This document shows positions 34,364 through 45,945 of a DNA stretch of 64,000 bases, one piece after another. A program made the translations under genes and the position numbers. This DNA comes from Beta vulgaris subsp. vulgaris. Taxonomy: Eukaryota; Streptophyta; Magnoliopsida; Caryophyllales; Amaranthaceae. Location: assembly GCF_026745355.1 (NCBI RefSeq), contig NC_079209.1, forward strand, positions 5,957,507 to 6,021,506, in the 5' to 3' direction. Within the stretch, counting starts at the first letter, position 1, and every line of letters starts with the position of its first letter. Under the pieces are notes generated by a model. The model made no database searches and was not told the origin of the DNA. It was given only the letters and a program-made list of their open reading frames with translations.

Positions 34364-36039
34364 AACTCCCCCAAGCTTAGCGTTTTGCTTGTCCTAAGTA
34401 AACCAAGAATGAGAGTGAAGGAAGAAAAAAAAAAGAGAATAAAAAGAAAAGGGAAACATGCAACAACCTAACCTATATGCTCTAAATGCAAGGTTACAAA
34501 CATGACATGCAAGCTAAATGAGTTCATATCAAGATTTAGGAGACCAACCAAACACAAGAGGGAAGATGATTAGGAAGCACAAGAGTGACTCTAAGGTCTC
34601 AATCCACCGATCAACCGATCTTTTTGAAAGAAAGCTTTCCAAGAATGATTTCTCACTCTTCTCCACTTCCAAGACCCAAGTTTGACTCCTCCCTAGGGAT
34701 GCTCAACCATAATTGCTCGCCTCTACCATGTTTTGATGACCCTCATCATGACTTGCACAAAATCTCACCCGCCACTACTAAATAGATCAAGTCCAATCTA
34801 GAAGTCAAAAGGGCTTTGTTAAGGTTGTAACGGGGCTAGGTTAGGGGTGTGGATCATATTCTAGGAATGTGGTGCAAAAAGGGTAAGTGGAGTACAAACT
34901 AGGGGTAAATACTCCCCCAAGCTAGTCCTAACACTATTCTCAATTAAAGAACTCTCACACATATCCTTGAATTTCACTTGTTTCTTTTTCACTTTGTGAA
35001 CTTTTTCCTTTTTCTCATCAATTTGATCTTTCTTTCTTTTCATTTTCAATAATAAACCAAATCAAACAATAAGAACTTTCTTTCTTTTATTTCTTTTGTC
35101 TTTCTTTTTCACAAAATTTTCAACTTTTACCATCATACAAGCACATTAACTCTCTTTCAACCAACACTTAATATCAAAACCACTTAACTCAACAAAAACT
35201 ACACATGTACTCCACTTTGGGGGAAAGTTTGGCCATACTCATTATGTGGGTTAAGCAAAAATAGGATAGAAAGGCTCAGATGGGTTGAGAAGCGAATATT
35301 ATGCGGGTATTCAAGCTTTTGGCTCTGTAGCTCCTATTACTAGCAAAAGAAACGCCCAAAATCATTCTCATAGAGGCTCGTCTTATGTAATCTTGGGAGC
35401 TAAAATGCAAGTCACAAGTTAGGCGATCAATGGTGAGGGTTGTGAGTGAGTCTTACGAGGTTCTTGGCCCTCCTTCGGGATTCATCGCACAAGGGGCAAG
35501 GCAATCCATTCATCCAACTCGCCTAATTTCAAAGAGACTCTACCAAAAGTTATTGGTTTCAAAGACGCCTAAAGTCACAACAGGGCTTCCAAAATCATCA
35601 AGTCTAATATAAGGAAGGTCTTCCAATCAAGTCATGAACTCTTTAGCCACAAATCATGCATGCAACCAAGCTATCCTAAATGCAGAATTATTTATTTTTT
35701 TTTTTTTTTTTTTATATAGCAAAAGAATATGACAAAAAGAAACTACCAAAGCACAAGCTGTACAGGTGAAGAGAAGTCAGCAGGGGTGGAGGATGTCAAT
35801 ACCACACAGAAACAATCACCAATAACAACCGAAAACCAATGAGCCCCTAACTTCTAACCGTCTACGACCCCGAAACTCCCTAAGATATAGACATACAGCA
35901 AGTCCCCAAGCTTAAGCAAAACTCCGCGCTCGGAGTTGCAAAAGGAGGGAGAGGGAGGGGGTTAGGAAAAGCTCCTAATAGTTCCCACCATCCCCCCATC
36001 GGGAGGGGGGTAAGGGGGAAATACCCACCAGAGGACCCA
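34364..36039. other. Gypsy 3' untranslated region
   Basis: Between the extra ORF and the polypurine tract. It holds pyrimidine-rich stretches (about 34960-35110) and a T-run (about 35692-35713). No coding feature seen. Confidence 0.6.
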
Positions 36040-37420
36040 TCATAGTAGGATGGGTAGTGGGGTAAGGACGGAATGAAGGCTCCTCAAACGGCCCTTCTCG
36101 AGGGTCGAAAGAAGGAGGTAGTGGGGATGGTTAGGGAAGGGAGGCTCATGTCCGGAGTGGACATTGGCGAGGTGAGTGCGCCAAGCCACCCTAGACACAT
36201 GGTCAGGTCGGTGCGGATACCGGCAAGAGTAGCCGTAACCGCAGGTGATTGGCCTCCTGAGAGGCCTGCATCTGGCTATGGCTGCCATGACAGAGCCCAT
36301 GTCGAAGGATTGAGAGGAGAAGCTTCGGCCACCTCACTCTCAGGAATGCGGTGGTCGGGCCTCGGACCTCTCGGAACGCGTGAATCGCTCCCATAGATGG
36401 GCTCGGGATAGCCCGTGGGATGTCATGGGCAGGGGGAACCCGCCAACGGTTTTCACGTTAGCGGGAGGTCCCAAGAAGTCGGGCCCTATAAGCAGTAAGG
36501 TCCCCCCCCACAAGCCAGGTTTCCGTTTCCTTCTGATAAGCGCAGAAATTTCATCTGCTGCAACTGGCACCATCCAATCTGTTGGACTGACCAACAGTAG
36601 GCACGCTGCTTCCAAGCGAGCCAGTCATCGTCAAGTCAAGGTAGGAGCTAGCGGGTGACCATGCCACCACAAAGATCTCCCCAGTCACCGTTGTGCCCCC
36701 CGAATTTCCTGCAGTCGGTTGAGGAGGAGAGCAGCAAAGTTAATGCGGGCTCTATGGTGGCCCCGTCAGTGGCCAACCAGAGAACCAGCAGCTCGTCCTT
36801 CCGCAACTGCCCGACTTCCTGTTTAGGAAAGATGGTGTAAACCAACATCCTATGGAAGTATCGGAGAGCAAGGTGGATGATCTCCGACTTTGGACGAGTT
36901 CGTTCGAAACGAAGTCGTACCTTGGTGATCTTTGCCCACCACTCTTGCTCATTGTTCCCTGCCAGATGATGCTCAGAGGCATCGCAGGGAGCTGAGGGTC
37001 CATCCCAAACGCCTCACAGAATTCGTCAAAAGACAGTGCTCTAGCTTGATTAAACATGCGAAATTGAATAGTTAGAGCACCTGTCACATTACTTATGTGC
37101 AACGTACTCAAGAATTCTAGAGTGAGTTGATCATAAGTAGGTTCATGAATAGAAAGGAAGTCCGATAACCCGACTTATCTGCCATTTCCCTTATCATCGA
37201 GTTGATGCCAAGGTAGTTGCAGGTAGTGGAGTCATAGAACTTCGTTGGACGAAGTGTGCGCTCAGAAAGTTGTTGAAAAATTTGTTTGTGAGCGGCATTG
37301 GGAAACTTTAGAGCATATAGGGGAGGGGGATGCGAGCTAGACGAAGGTCCTTGTGAAGAAGACCCCGTCTTTGCTCGCTTAGACCGGGATGAGCCTTCAC
37401 CACCACTTCTTCCCATGGTG
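36040..37420 (-). pseudogene. Athila-type extra ORF (ORF1-family protein), broken
   Basis: Lies downstream of integrase on the minus strand. The start near 37417 (MGRSGGEGSSRSKRAKTGSS) gives a basic, Ser-rich head. Then come HKQIFQQLSERTLRPTKFYD, SLSFDEFCEAFG-like ALSFDEFCEAFGMDPQLPAM, and a later part with TIFPKQEVGQLRKDELLVLW. This pattern is known from the Arabidopsis ATHILA ORF-1 family, a protein of unclear function in the place where some elements have an env-like gene. Stops and shifts near 37117, 36860 and 36650 break it into pieces. Confidence 0.6.
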
Positions 37421-37542
37421 AAAAAGAATTTTTGTTTGGCAAAAGGGAAGGAGAAGTGATGATCTGCTGCAAAGACACAACCACAAAGCGGACTCTCTAC
37501 ACAAAGAAACACGCAAAAAGAAAAAAAAACGAAACCACACAA

Positions 37543-38220
37543 AAAGAAAAATCAAACCACACAAAAGGGAAAACACACAAAAAGAAAGAAAAATAAAAAC
37601 TAAGCCTAAGATCTACCAGCTAGCCATCCACAATTAGTAGCAACAAAGTTGCTAGCAATCAAGAGTTTCACCACTCAAAGAGACTTTCAAGCCAATTTCA
37701 CCAAACCAACCACAATTATGCACAAAATCAAACACCAACAATGTTCAATGTAGTTCTCAAAAAGAAGAATATTATGAATTTATCACAAACCACAAAAATT
37801 GCACTTGTTCACCACATCACCAAACACAAATATGACAAGTTCATGAACAATCAAAAGAAATTAAGGAAAACAAGCATGCATCAAAAAGAAAACACACTAG
37901 AGGTCCAATTTAGTTGATTATTGATGAAAAAGCAAAGATTAGAAGGGAGTTACCAACATGGAGATGAAAATCCCCAATTTTGAAACCCTAGAAATCGAAT
38001 CCTTGCAAAACCCCCAATTTTTGTGCTTTGAATGTTGTAGAGAAGATGGTGATGAAGATTCCGGTGATATTTCCCGTTGAAAGTCGCCGGAAAAGGGTGT
38101 GGTGGCCGGATCTAGAGAGGAGGAAGAGAGAGAAAGCGAGTGAGTGTGAGAGAGAGTTTGAAAATATGAGGAAAAGAGGAGGAGGGCCGAGAAAAAAATG
38201 TTGGGGGTCGTTTTTTTTTT
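37543..38220. other. Non-coding part of the Gypsy element
   Basis: A-rich spacer (37543-37940), then a short purine-rich segment. No recognised domain. Confidence 0.45.
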
Positions 38221-38620
38221 CGCCCAGCCGGGTTGGTGCGGGCGCACCAATCGATTTTTAAAAACTTTCAAAGCGTTTGGTACGGGCGCACCATCGAGTG
38301 CGCGAATCCGGTGCGGCGCACCATCCGAGGTGCGGGCGCACCAAACCTTCTGTTTTTTCTTGAAAAATTCCGGAAAAGTTGGTGCGGGCACCATATACAT
38401 GTGCGGGCGCACCAAATTGTTTTCGAAAATTTTCTCCTTTTGTGCGGGCGCATCTCGAGGTGCGGGCGCACAAAACCTTCTGTTTTTCTCTTCAAAAGTT
38501 CCGGAGGATTTGGTGCGGGCGCACCATGTACATGTGCGGGCGCACCGGTCGTTTTTTTCGAAAAATTTTTCCTTTGTGCGGGCGCACCTTGAGGAGGTGC
38601 GGGCGCACAAAACCTCTGTT
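38220..38620. repeat. Second GGTGCGGGCGCACC hairpin cluster, internal
   Basis: About ten copies of (G)GTGCGGGCGCACC or variants, in a larger repeated unit of about 130-160 bp that also contains TTCTGTTTTT...TTCCGGA(A/G)...TACATGTGCGGGCGCACC. The same hairpin word fills the LTR clusters at 33780-34060 and 53690-53960. Confidence 0.8.
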
Positions 38621-38759
38621 TTCTCACTCTTTCTTTTCGAATCACTCATTTCACTTAACTTTTCACAAAACTCAGATGTCCCAATGTAGCTCTCATGGCT
38701 AACTGATAAATCAAAATTCTAACTAACAAACAAAAGAAAAATGAACAAAATAAAAAAAA

Positions 38760-39990
38760 AGAAGAAAAGAAACGGGTTGCCTCCCGTATAGCGCTTGTTT
38801 TAAGTCTTTAGCTAGACTAAAAAGGATACTCCATCACAAGAGTCGCTCAGGTGAGCGAAGAATCAAGCAACCAATTGAACCAACGGCATGAGAATCATGA
38901 TAGAACTTCAACCTTTGCCCGTTAACCCAAAATGGGCCGTTCTCACCCATAACTTCATAAGCTCCATATGGAGTAGTCTTCAACACAGAGAAGGGACCCG
39001 ACCACTTGGACTTTAACTTTCCGGGGAAAAGCTTTAGTCTTGAGTTGAACAGTAAGACCTTGTCCCCAACCCGGAAATCTCGTTGTTGAATCCGGTTGTC
39101 GTGCCATTTCTTCGTTTGCTCTTTGTACAGCTAGAACTCTCATAAGCATCAAAACGAAGTTCCTCCAGTTCTACTAGCCTTTCTTTTCGAGCTTCTCCTC
39201 GCCAAGTGTAGATCCATGTTGAGCTCCTTAACTGCCCACCAAGCCTTGTGCTCAAGCTCAACCGGCAAATGACATGCCTTGCCATACACAAGGCGATAGG
39301 GAGTGGTGCCATGGCGTCTTGAAAGCCGTGCGAAGAGCCCAAGAGCGTCATCAAGTTCAAAGACCAATCCTTTCGTGTCCTATTGACCACTCTTCAAGAA
39401 CATTTTTAACCTCTCGATTCGAAACCTCAACTTGGCCTTGTGTTTGGGGGTGATAAGGAAGACCTACTTTGTGATTCACCCCGTATTTCTTCAATAATGC
39501 TTCTAATTGCTTTTTGGCGAAGTGTGAACCACCATCACTGATCAATACACGGGGCACCCCAAATCGAGGGAAGATGATCCTCTTCAGAAGCTTGGTGACT
39601 ACCTTATGGTCATTGGTGGGAGAGGCAATGGCTTCCACCCATTTGGTCACGTAGTCGACCGCAACAAGAATATATACATTCCCACAGGAAGGAACGAATG
39701 GGCCCATAAAGTCGACCCCCAGACATCAAACGGCTCAACCTCAAGAATGTTCTGTTGAGGCATCTCGTGTCGCTTTGTGATGCCACCACTCCGTTGACAT
39801 CTATCACAAGCCACCAAAATGTTCGGGCATCCTTATGCAATGTTGGCCAGAACATACCACATTGGAGCACCTTAGCAACAGTTTTGCTTGCTCCACCATG
39901 TCCTCCACATGCCAAAGTATGGCAATGATGCAAAACCGAGGCCATCTCATGATTAGGAACACACCTCCTAAACACGCCATCAGCACACTT
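38760..39990 (-). pseudogene. Gypsy integrase, broken
   Basis: Zinc-binding HHCC part in [17 protein letters not shown]. The catalytic core has all three acidic residues: D in [12 protein letters not shown] in [10 protein letters not shown] in [13 protein letters not shown]. Then [20 protein letters not shown] and the C-terminal part typical of Athila integrases. Frameshifts near 39850, 39710 and 39390 split the frame. It would join element cDNA to the host chromosome; here it is inactive. Confidence 0.85.
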
Positions 39991-41440
39991 CTTAAAAAGG
40001 AGCGGTCATCCCAGTAGAACCTCGAAACTTCTTTAAAGAACCGCTTCCTTTGTTGGGAAGTAAAACCATGAGGTTCAATCCCACAAGCCAGATAATTTGC
40101 ATAATCAGCGAACCATGGAACCTCATTGTTCAGAATGGCGAACAAGGCTTCTTCTCTCAAATCGTCCTCGATAGGAATCTCCTCCAGATTGACAGGAGGG
40201 AGGCGTGAAAGATGGTCAGCTACCACATTCTCCGTCCCCTTCTTCTCTTTCATCTCAAAATCAAACTCCTGAAGAAGCAACACCCACCTAATGAGCCTAG
40301 GCTTAGCATCCTTCTTACTCATCAAATACCGGACCGCAGAATGATCCGTATACACCACCGCCTTATTACATGTCAAGTAGGAACGGAATTGTCAAAAGCA
40401 AATACCACGGCCAACATTTCCTTTTCCGTAGTTGCATAGTTCCGTTGAGCATCATCCAGAGTCCTACTTGCATAGGCTATCACATGTAGCCTCCCTTCCT
40501 TGCGTTGCCCAAGAACAACTCCCACTGAAAAGTCACTAGCATCGCACATTAGTTCAAAAGGCAAGCTCCAATCCGGAGCTTGCACAATGGGGGCAGAAGT
40601 AAGGGCTTTCTTAAGAGTTTCAAAAGCCTTAGTACAAGACTCATCAAACGCAAAATCAACATCTTTCTGAAGTAGATTCGTCAATGGTTTGGCTATTTGA
40701 GAGAAATCCTTGATGAAACGTCGGTAAAAACCAGCATGTCCAAGGAAAGCGCGAACTCCCGTCACCGAGTTCGGTGGCGGAAGCTTCTCAATAACCGAAA
40801 CCTTTGCCGGATCTACTTCAATACCCTTTTTCGACACTTTATGCCCAAGTACAATGCCTTCCTCGACCATAAAGTGACACTTTTCCCAATTCAGTACAAG
40901 GTTCGTCTCTTGACACCTTTTTAACACAAATTCAAGATTAACCAGACATGTGTCAAAAGACGAACCACACACACTAAAGTCGTCCATGAAGACTTCAATG
41001 GAATCTTCTAGCATGTCAGAGAAGATTGCTGTCATACACCTCTGAAAAGTGGATGGGGCATTACACAAACCAAAGGGCATCCTTCGATATGCAAATGTCC
41101 CATACGGACAAGTAAAGGTGGTTTTCTCTTGGTCATCCGGATGAATGGGGATTTGAAAGAATCCGGAATAACCATCAAGAAAACAGAAGTGTGAATGACG
41201 AGCAAGCCTCTCCAACATTTGGTCAATGAAGGGAAGGGGGAAATGATCTTTCCGGGTGGATTTGTTCAGTTTCCTGTAATCAATACAGACTCTCCACCCA
41301 GTGACAGTCTTAGTTGAGATTGTTTCTCCTTTCTCATTCTCAACTATAGTCATGCCTCCCTTTTTTGGAACCACGTGAATCGGGCTCACCCACTTGCTAT
41401 CTGAGATAGCATAAATGATTCCCGCGTCACGTAGTTTCAA
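39991..41440 (-). pseudogene. Gypsy reverse transcriptase/RNase H, broken
   Basis: From 41440 the frame reads RT motifs in order: SKWVSPIHVVPKKGG, WRVCIDYRKLN, FLDGYSGFFQIPIH (first catalytic Asp), MPFGLCNAPSTFQRCM, and the catalytic FMDD at about residue 151. RNase H follows, with CDASDFSVGVVLGQ. A one-base shift near 40378 moves it to a second frame ([21 protein letters not shown]). The N-terminal RT part lies at 49601-49748, across the nested insertion. Confidence 0.93.
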
Positions 41441-41457
41441 GATCTCCTTTCTAACAA

Positions 41458-41554
41458 TGTAATAGCCCTGTTTTTAAGAGCCTTTATTAAAATGCTAATT
41501 ATAATTATTAAGTTAATTATGTTTCCAAAATTCTTATTTTATTTGAGTTGTGGA

Positions 41555-41620
<66 letters not shown>

Positions 41621-44600
41621 TTATATTTTCGGATTTGAAGTTTAAGTTGAGTGGTATTTGGTCAAATAGGAAGTCAAAGTCGATTTCTCTTCAATTTCCT
41701 TTCCCTTGTCGGTTTATAAGTGCAAACCCAAAAAGTAACAAAACCCATCCTTATCTTGATCTTCCTCGTCATTTTTCCCGTGAGAAAACCCACGAAAACC
41801 CGAAAACCCAAACCCAGTGAAACCCCAACCCCATTTCGTGCCTCTCTCCTCTGTTCGCCTGTTCTATTCGTCGGCGTCTTAAGTTCACCGGAACCCCGCC
41901 GTTTCCTCGCCGGAGATCTGTGCTGCAGTTCCCCCCCCCCCTTGCGGTGATGTTGCTGTGGTTCTTCTTCTCCCGCGTGCTTCGTCTGCTGTTGTGCTTC
42001 GTCCGCTGCTCTGCTCCGCCACCGCACCGGTGCGTTGATACCGGCGAGCGCCTCCTGCATCACTGAGCCCTGCCTTCTCCGTTATCTCGCCGGAGTTCAG
42101 CTTGTCCTTTTCTGGGCAGCCCTCTTGTCGGTACTAAACCCCCTCTTTTGTTCTTTGTTCCTTTTCTTCTTGTTTGTCAATAGTGAGTGATGATTCACTT
42201 GTTGATAATAGTGATTATAGTTGATGATACTTCATTATTGTTGGGTGTGAATTCGTATTTTCAATCGATTGTGTTGTGTGGTGGTTTTGCTTCATGATGT
42301 TAGTGTTGATTTTATCAAAATCTGATTTAATAGCACCTGCCTAATCTTTTCTTTGTTAGATGAAAATTCACATAAGGATGGATTAATTGTTTTGGTGGTT
42401 TATGTTGTAAAATCTGATTCATTTTCTATGTTGCTAATGATTTTCGGTTTATGGTTTCATTTGGTGAAGTTGTTTATGAAACTAGTTTATAATTTAAATT
42501 GTAGTTGGTATTACTAGTAAGATATTGTGATTGAAGGCTATAACTTTATCGACTAGTTCAGTTTCGAAATCTCAGAATATCTTTAGTTTAATGTTGATAG
42601 AAAATTTCTAATAAATGTGGTAGTAATCCAAGTTTATGGTTGAAGTATAAGTTAAAAGAATAGTAATTAAGAAGTGTGATGCTCACGTGTTTAATTAGTT
42701 TTCTCATATTAAGTTAGAAAGAGAATTAGTTAGTCCTTATTAGTATTGTGAAGAGTACTTGAGTTAGTTTCATTAACTATGGTTTCGATTAATGAAGATG
42801 TGGCTAAAAAGTATTTTAGTTGATAACTATAAATGAAATAAGATAATAAAGTCGGCTTAATTGACTAGTGATTCACTAAAGTGTATTAGTGTGTGTGTTC
42901 TAACTACATAAATCAAAGTGAGTTTAGAATTACCTTAAAGAAGTCCCACTTAAATAATGACATTGTTTTAATGAGATAAACTCGCTATGTATGACCATGA
43001 GTATGATCTATACTTGGTTTTATTACTGATTATGTTAATGAGAACTCAGCTAATGGTATAACATGGATTATATGTTGTTACTTATAATGAACCTATGATC
43101 GATGAAACTTGAGTCATGTGTTTTTGGTTTATTCTTGTTAGTTAATTTAACTGAGAGACTTAGTAATATTGTTGTGGATATTTGTTGACATGATTAATTA
43201 CTACCAGTTGTGTTTATGTTGATTATTGGAATTTGAAAAACATATATGTATCGATTTGAAATATGTCTTTATAAGAGTTATATGTTAGACGATTATGGTT
43301 ATCTACAGGGGAAATGACTAGGTTGGATACAAGTTGCTAATTACTTTAATACTCTTGATTATTGGAGGATAATTTTGGAATGGACTATCATTCAGAATTA
43401 TGAAGGAGATTATAATGTTGGAATTGTTATTCGATTAGTAAGGATTTGAATGCAAGATAGAAATCAATTCATTGAGGTTTATTTACGAGTCGAGCTAGCT
43501 TTATATTCTTAATATAATTGTTGGTAGCACAATTAGGTGCTTGATTTAGGTACGGTTGTGAGTTATGTTTAGTTTGTTTAGTTTTATAATTTGGAATTGT
43601 GATTATGAATTGGGATGCAAGTCGATGTAGCTAATATCATCGAAGTTATAGATATTAATTAAGGATTAAAGAAATTAGAATGTTAAAGGTTGATCATTTG
43701 TGAATTGGGAATAAGTTACGATTACGTTTTTATAGTTTAGATTAGTCTAATTTTGGTTATTGATTATCAACGTTATTTTGAGGTGATTGTTGGAGGATGG
43801 CTATGTAGACGTATATAATTCAAGATGACATGGGAAATCAAGTCATGATGGTTGGAGGTTTCGCATAATGGTTATAGAGTGGATGTAACCTTTATGTTCA
43901 GCAATATATATTTAAATGCTCTTGTGTGCGTTTTATGAATATTAGATATCATATATCGTTTATAGTAATGCCTGTGAGTATAGATGTATCTCTATGAGTT
44001 AGTTGTGAATTGCTATTGGATTATTATAAAAGTATTCTTTTTGTTCAGTCATTGGAGTTTTTTCGAATACTATATTTCTCAAATTATGATTTGGTATGAT
44101 AACGAGGAAATGATTCAGATATGAGTTAAGACCAGATAAGGTCGAATATGGTGTTATGTTATGAGTATTGAGGTTTAAAGTATAAACCATAAAATATCTT
44201 ATTTTATAAATATGAAAGTGAGGCATGAATAGGCACCCCGAGTTAGGGCGGGTAAAGTCCCTATTGGTTGCCTTCCAGGAGGGGCTAATCCTGGCGTTAT
44301 AGGACATGTCCGGGTAAGTCTTGCAAGCATAATAATAAAAGGCTGGGTTGACGACCCTCACTAGTTTGGAGACAGCTGGTACTGCGTGGTACCCCTCTCC
44401 ACTCGCGTTCATGCCAAACGATCGGATTTTGTGAAAATATAGTAATTGAGTTGAAAGGTTGATTAAATGAGAATATAGAAACATGTCATTGTTGAGAGTC
44501 ATCTTATTGAATTTTGTTACCATATATGGAACGTGGAATTTGGAAACGTAATATGTATGTTCAACCAGAATATTGATGCTAAGTATGCTATGATTGGTGT

Positions 44601-45275
44601 GATTGTTGAACTTATATTGATTGTGTGAGAGTCGTTTTCAAGTAAAAACCACCAAAGCATGTGTTACTCTTGTTTACGGGTTAGTACTCAGCTTTGCTGA
44701 TGTGTATATGTTGTTTTGTCATTTCTGTGGCCTGTCACTTGTTGGTGGCAGTTTTCCTAAATGTTTCAGGTTGAAGCCGAAAGTTAACCTTTGCAAGTTG
44801 AAGCTGATACAAGCTGGAGTAGTATTATAGTTGCTATCGAAGTGAGGACGTTTGACTTTGTAATAGTTAGTTGTTTATTTTCTATAATCTATTTCTACAT
44901 TTAAGAGTCGCTAGTTAGTGCTCCTGATTCTCTATTGGTTGTTGCTCCGCGAAAGCGTTGAGATTGTTGAGCTTGGGATTTGGAAATATTTTATAAATTG
45001 AAATTGCAACAGGTTCATATTATTTCTCGCTTTAGCGTTGTCCTATTTTCAAAGGAAACTCTGCCGGATTTTCTGTAGAAATTTATGAGAATAGAGTCTG
45101 AGAATCAGAGCGTAGTTATAATAGTTAATTTATTTGAATAGAGTTGGGAATTGAGTTCCACACTCTCCGATGTTGTTCGGTGAGTGTGATGGTAATAGTC
45201 CGAGTTACCTCGACTAGAGTCTCTTTCGCTGTGCTTAATCCTTTGTAAGCTAGTGGGGAAATTCGGGCTGTTACA
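41458..45275 (+). repeat. Giant LTR, left copy
   Basis: Contains an ATT microsatellite (about 41555-41621), a GC-rich block (about 41800-42060) and a conserved GC-rich segment (about 44220-44410, GGCACCCCGAGTTAGGGCGG). No coding domain was recognised in any frame; ORFs up to 174 aa are not conserved-looking. Confidence 0.93.
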
Positions 45276-45797
45276 AGTGGTATCAGAGCTTGAGTAGTTT
45301 TTGGATACACTGTGATCTCCATATCATAGTGTAGGGGTTGAATATAGGTCTAATGAATTGGCTAAAGAGTTAGATATAAATGAATCAAGCCGTATGAGTG
45401 TTTGCGCTTACGCGTGTACTATATGAATCCATTTATTCAAATGGGTATTACGTGTGTGTATATTTGCTAATGTGTATATTATCTTGTTATGACTTGATTG
45501 TTCATGATGTTATTTTACTTAAAAGTGTGTATTTTGAGAAAACTTGTATGATTTGCTTAAGTAAATGAATTTCAAACGAGATCTCTGTCGATGAGATGAT
45601 TGAAATCCAATGCCAACGAATTTGCCCCTTTTGTTTTCTTTGCTCCTTGATTTCGCGAATCAAGTTGAAGTAGAGATACGAAAGATGATGGTAGAATGGA
45701 GGCTGGCCATTCATGTCTTTGGAGCTTGAGATTTTAGTTTTATGAAAATAATTATTTGTAAGTTTCGGGGACGAAACTTATTTTAAGGGTGGTAGAG
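45276..45797 (+). other. 522-bp internal region of the giant-LTR element
   Basis: Primer site at the left, FTCGGGGACG-type DNA and polypurine tract at the right, non-coding in between. The longest ORF (45502-45714, minus strand) has no recognisable family. Confidence 0.85.
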
Positions 45798-45894
45798 TGT
45801 AATAGCCCTGTTTTTAAGAGCCTTTATTAAAATGCTAATTATAATTATTAAGTTAATTATGTTTCCAAAATTCTTATTTTATTTGAGTTGTGGA

Positions 45895-45945
<51 letters not shown>

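Noticed and set aside
38198..38702. Overlapping plus and minus ORFs of 107-236 aa
   Set aside because: Caused by the GC-rich GGTGCGGGCGCACC repeats, which lack stops in most frames.
41674..42063. 129-aa ORF present in both giant LTRs (also 45999-46388)
   Set aside because: It is identical because the LTRs are identical. Arg/Gln/Glu-rich composition without a known domain; start and stop lie within LTR leader-like DNA.
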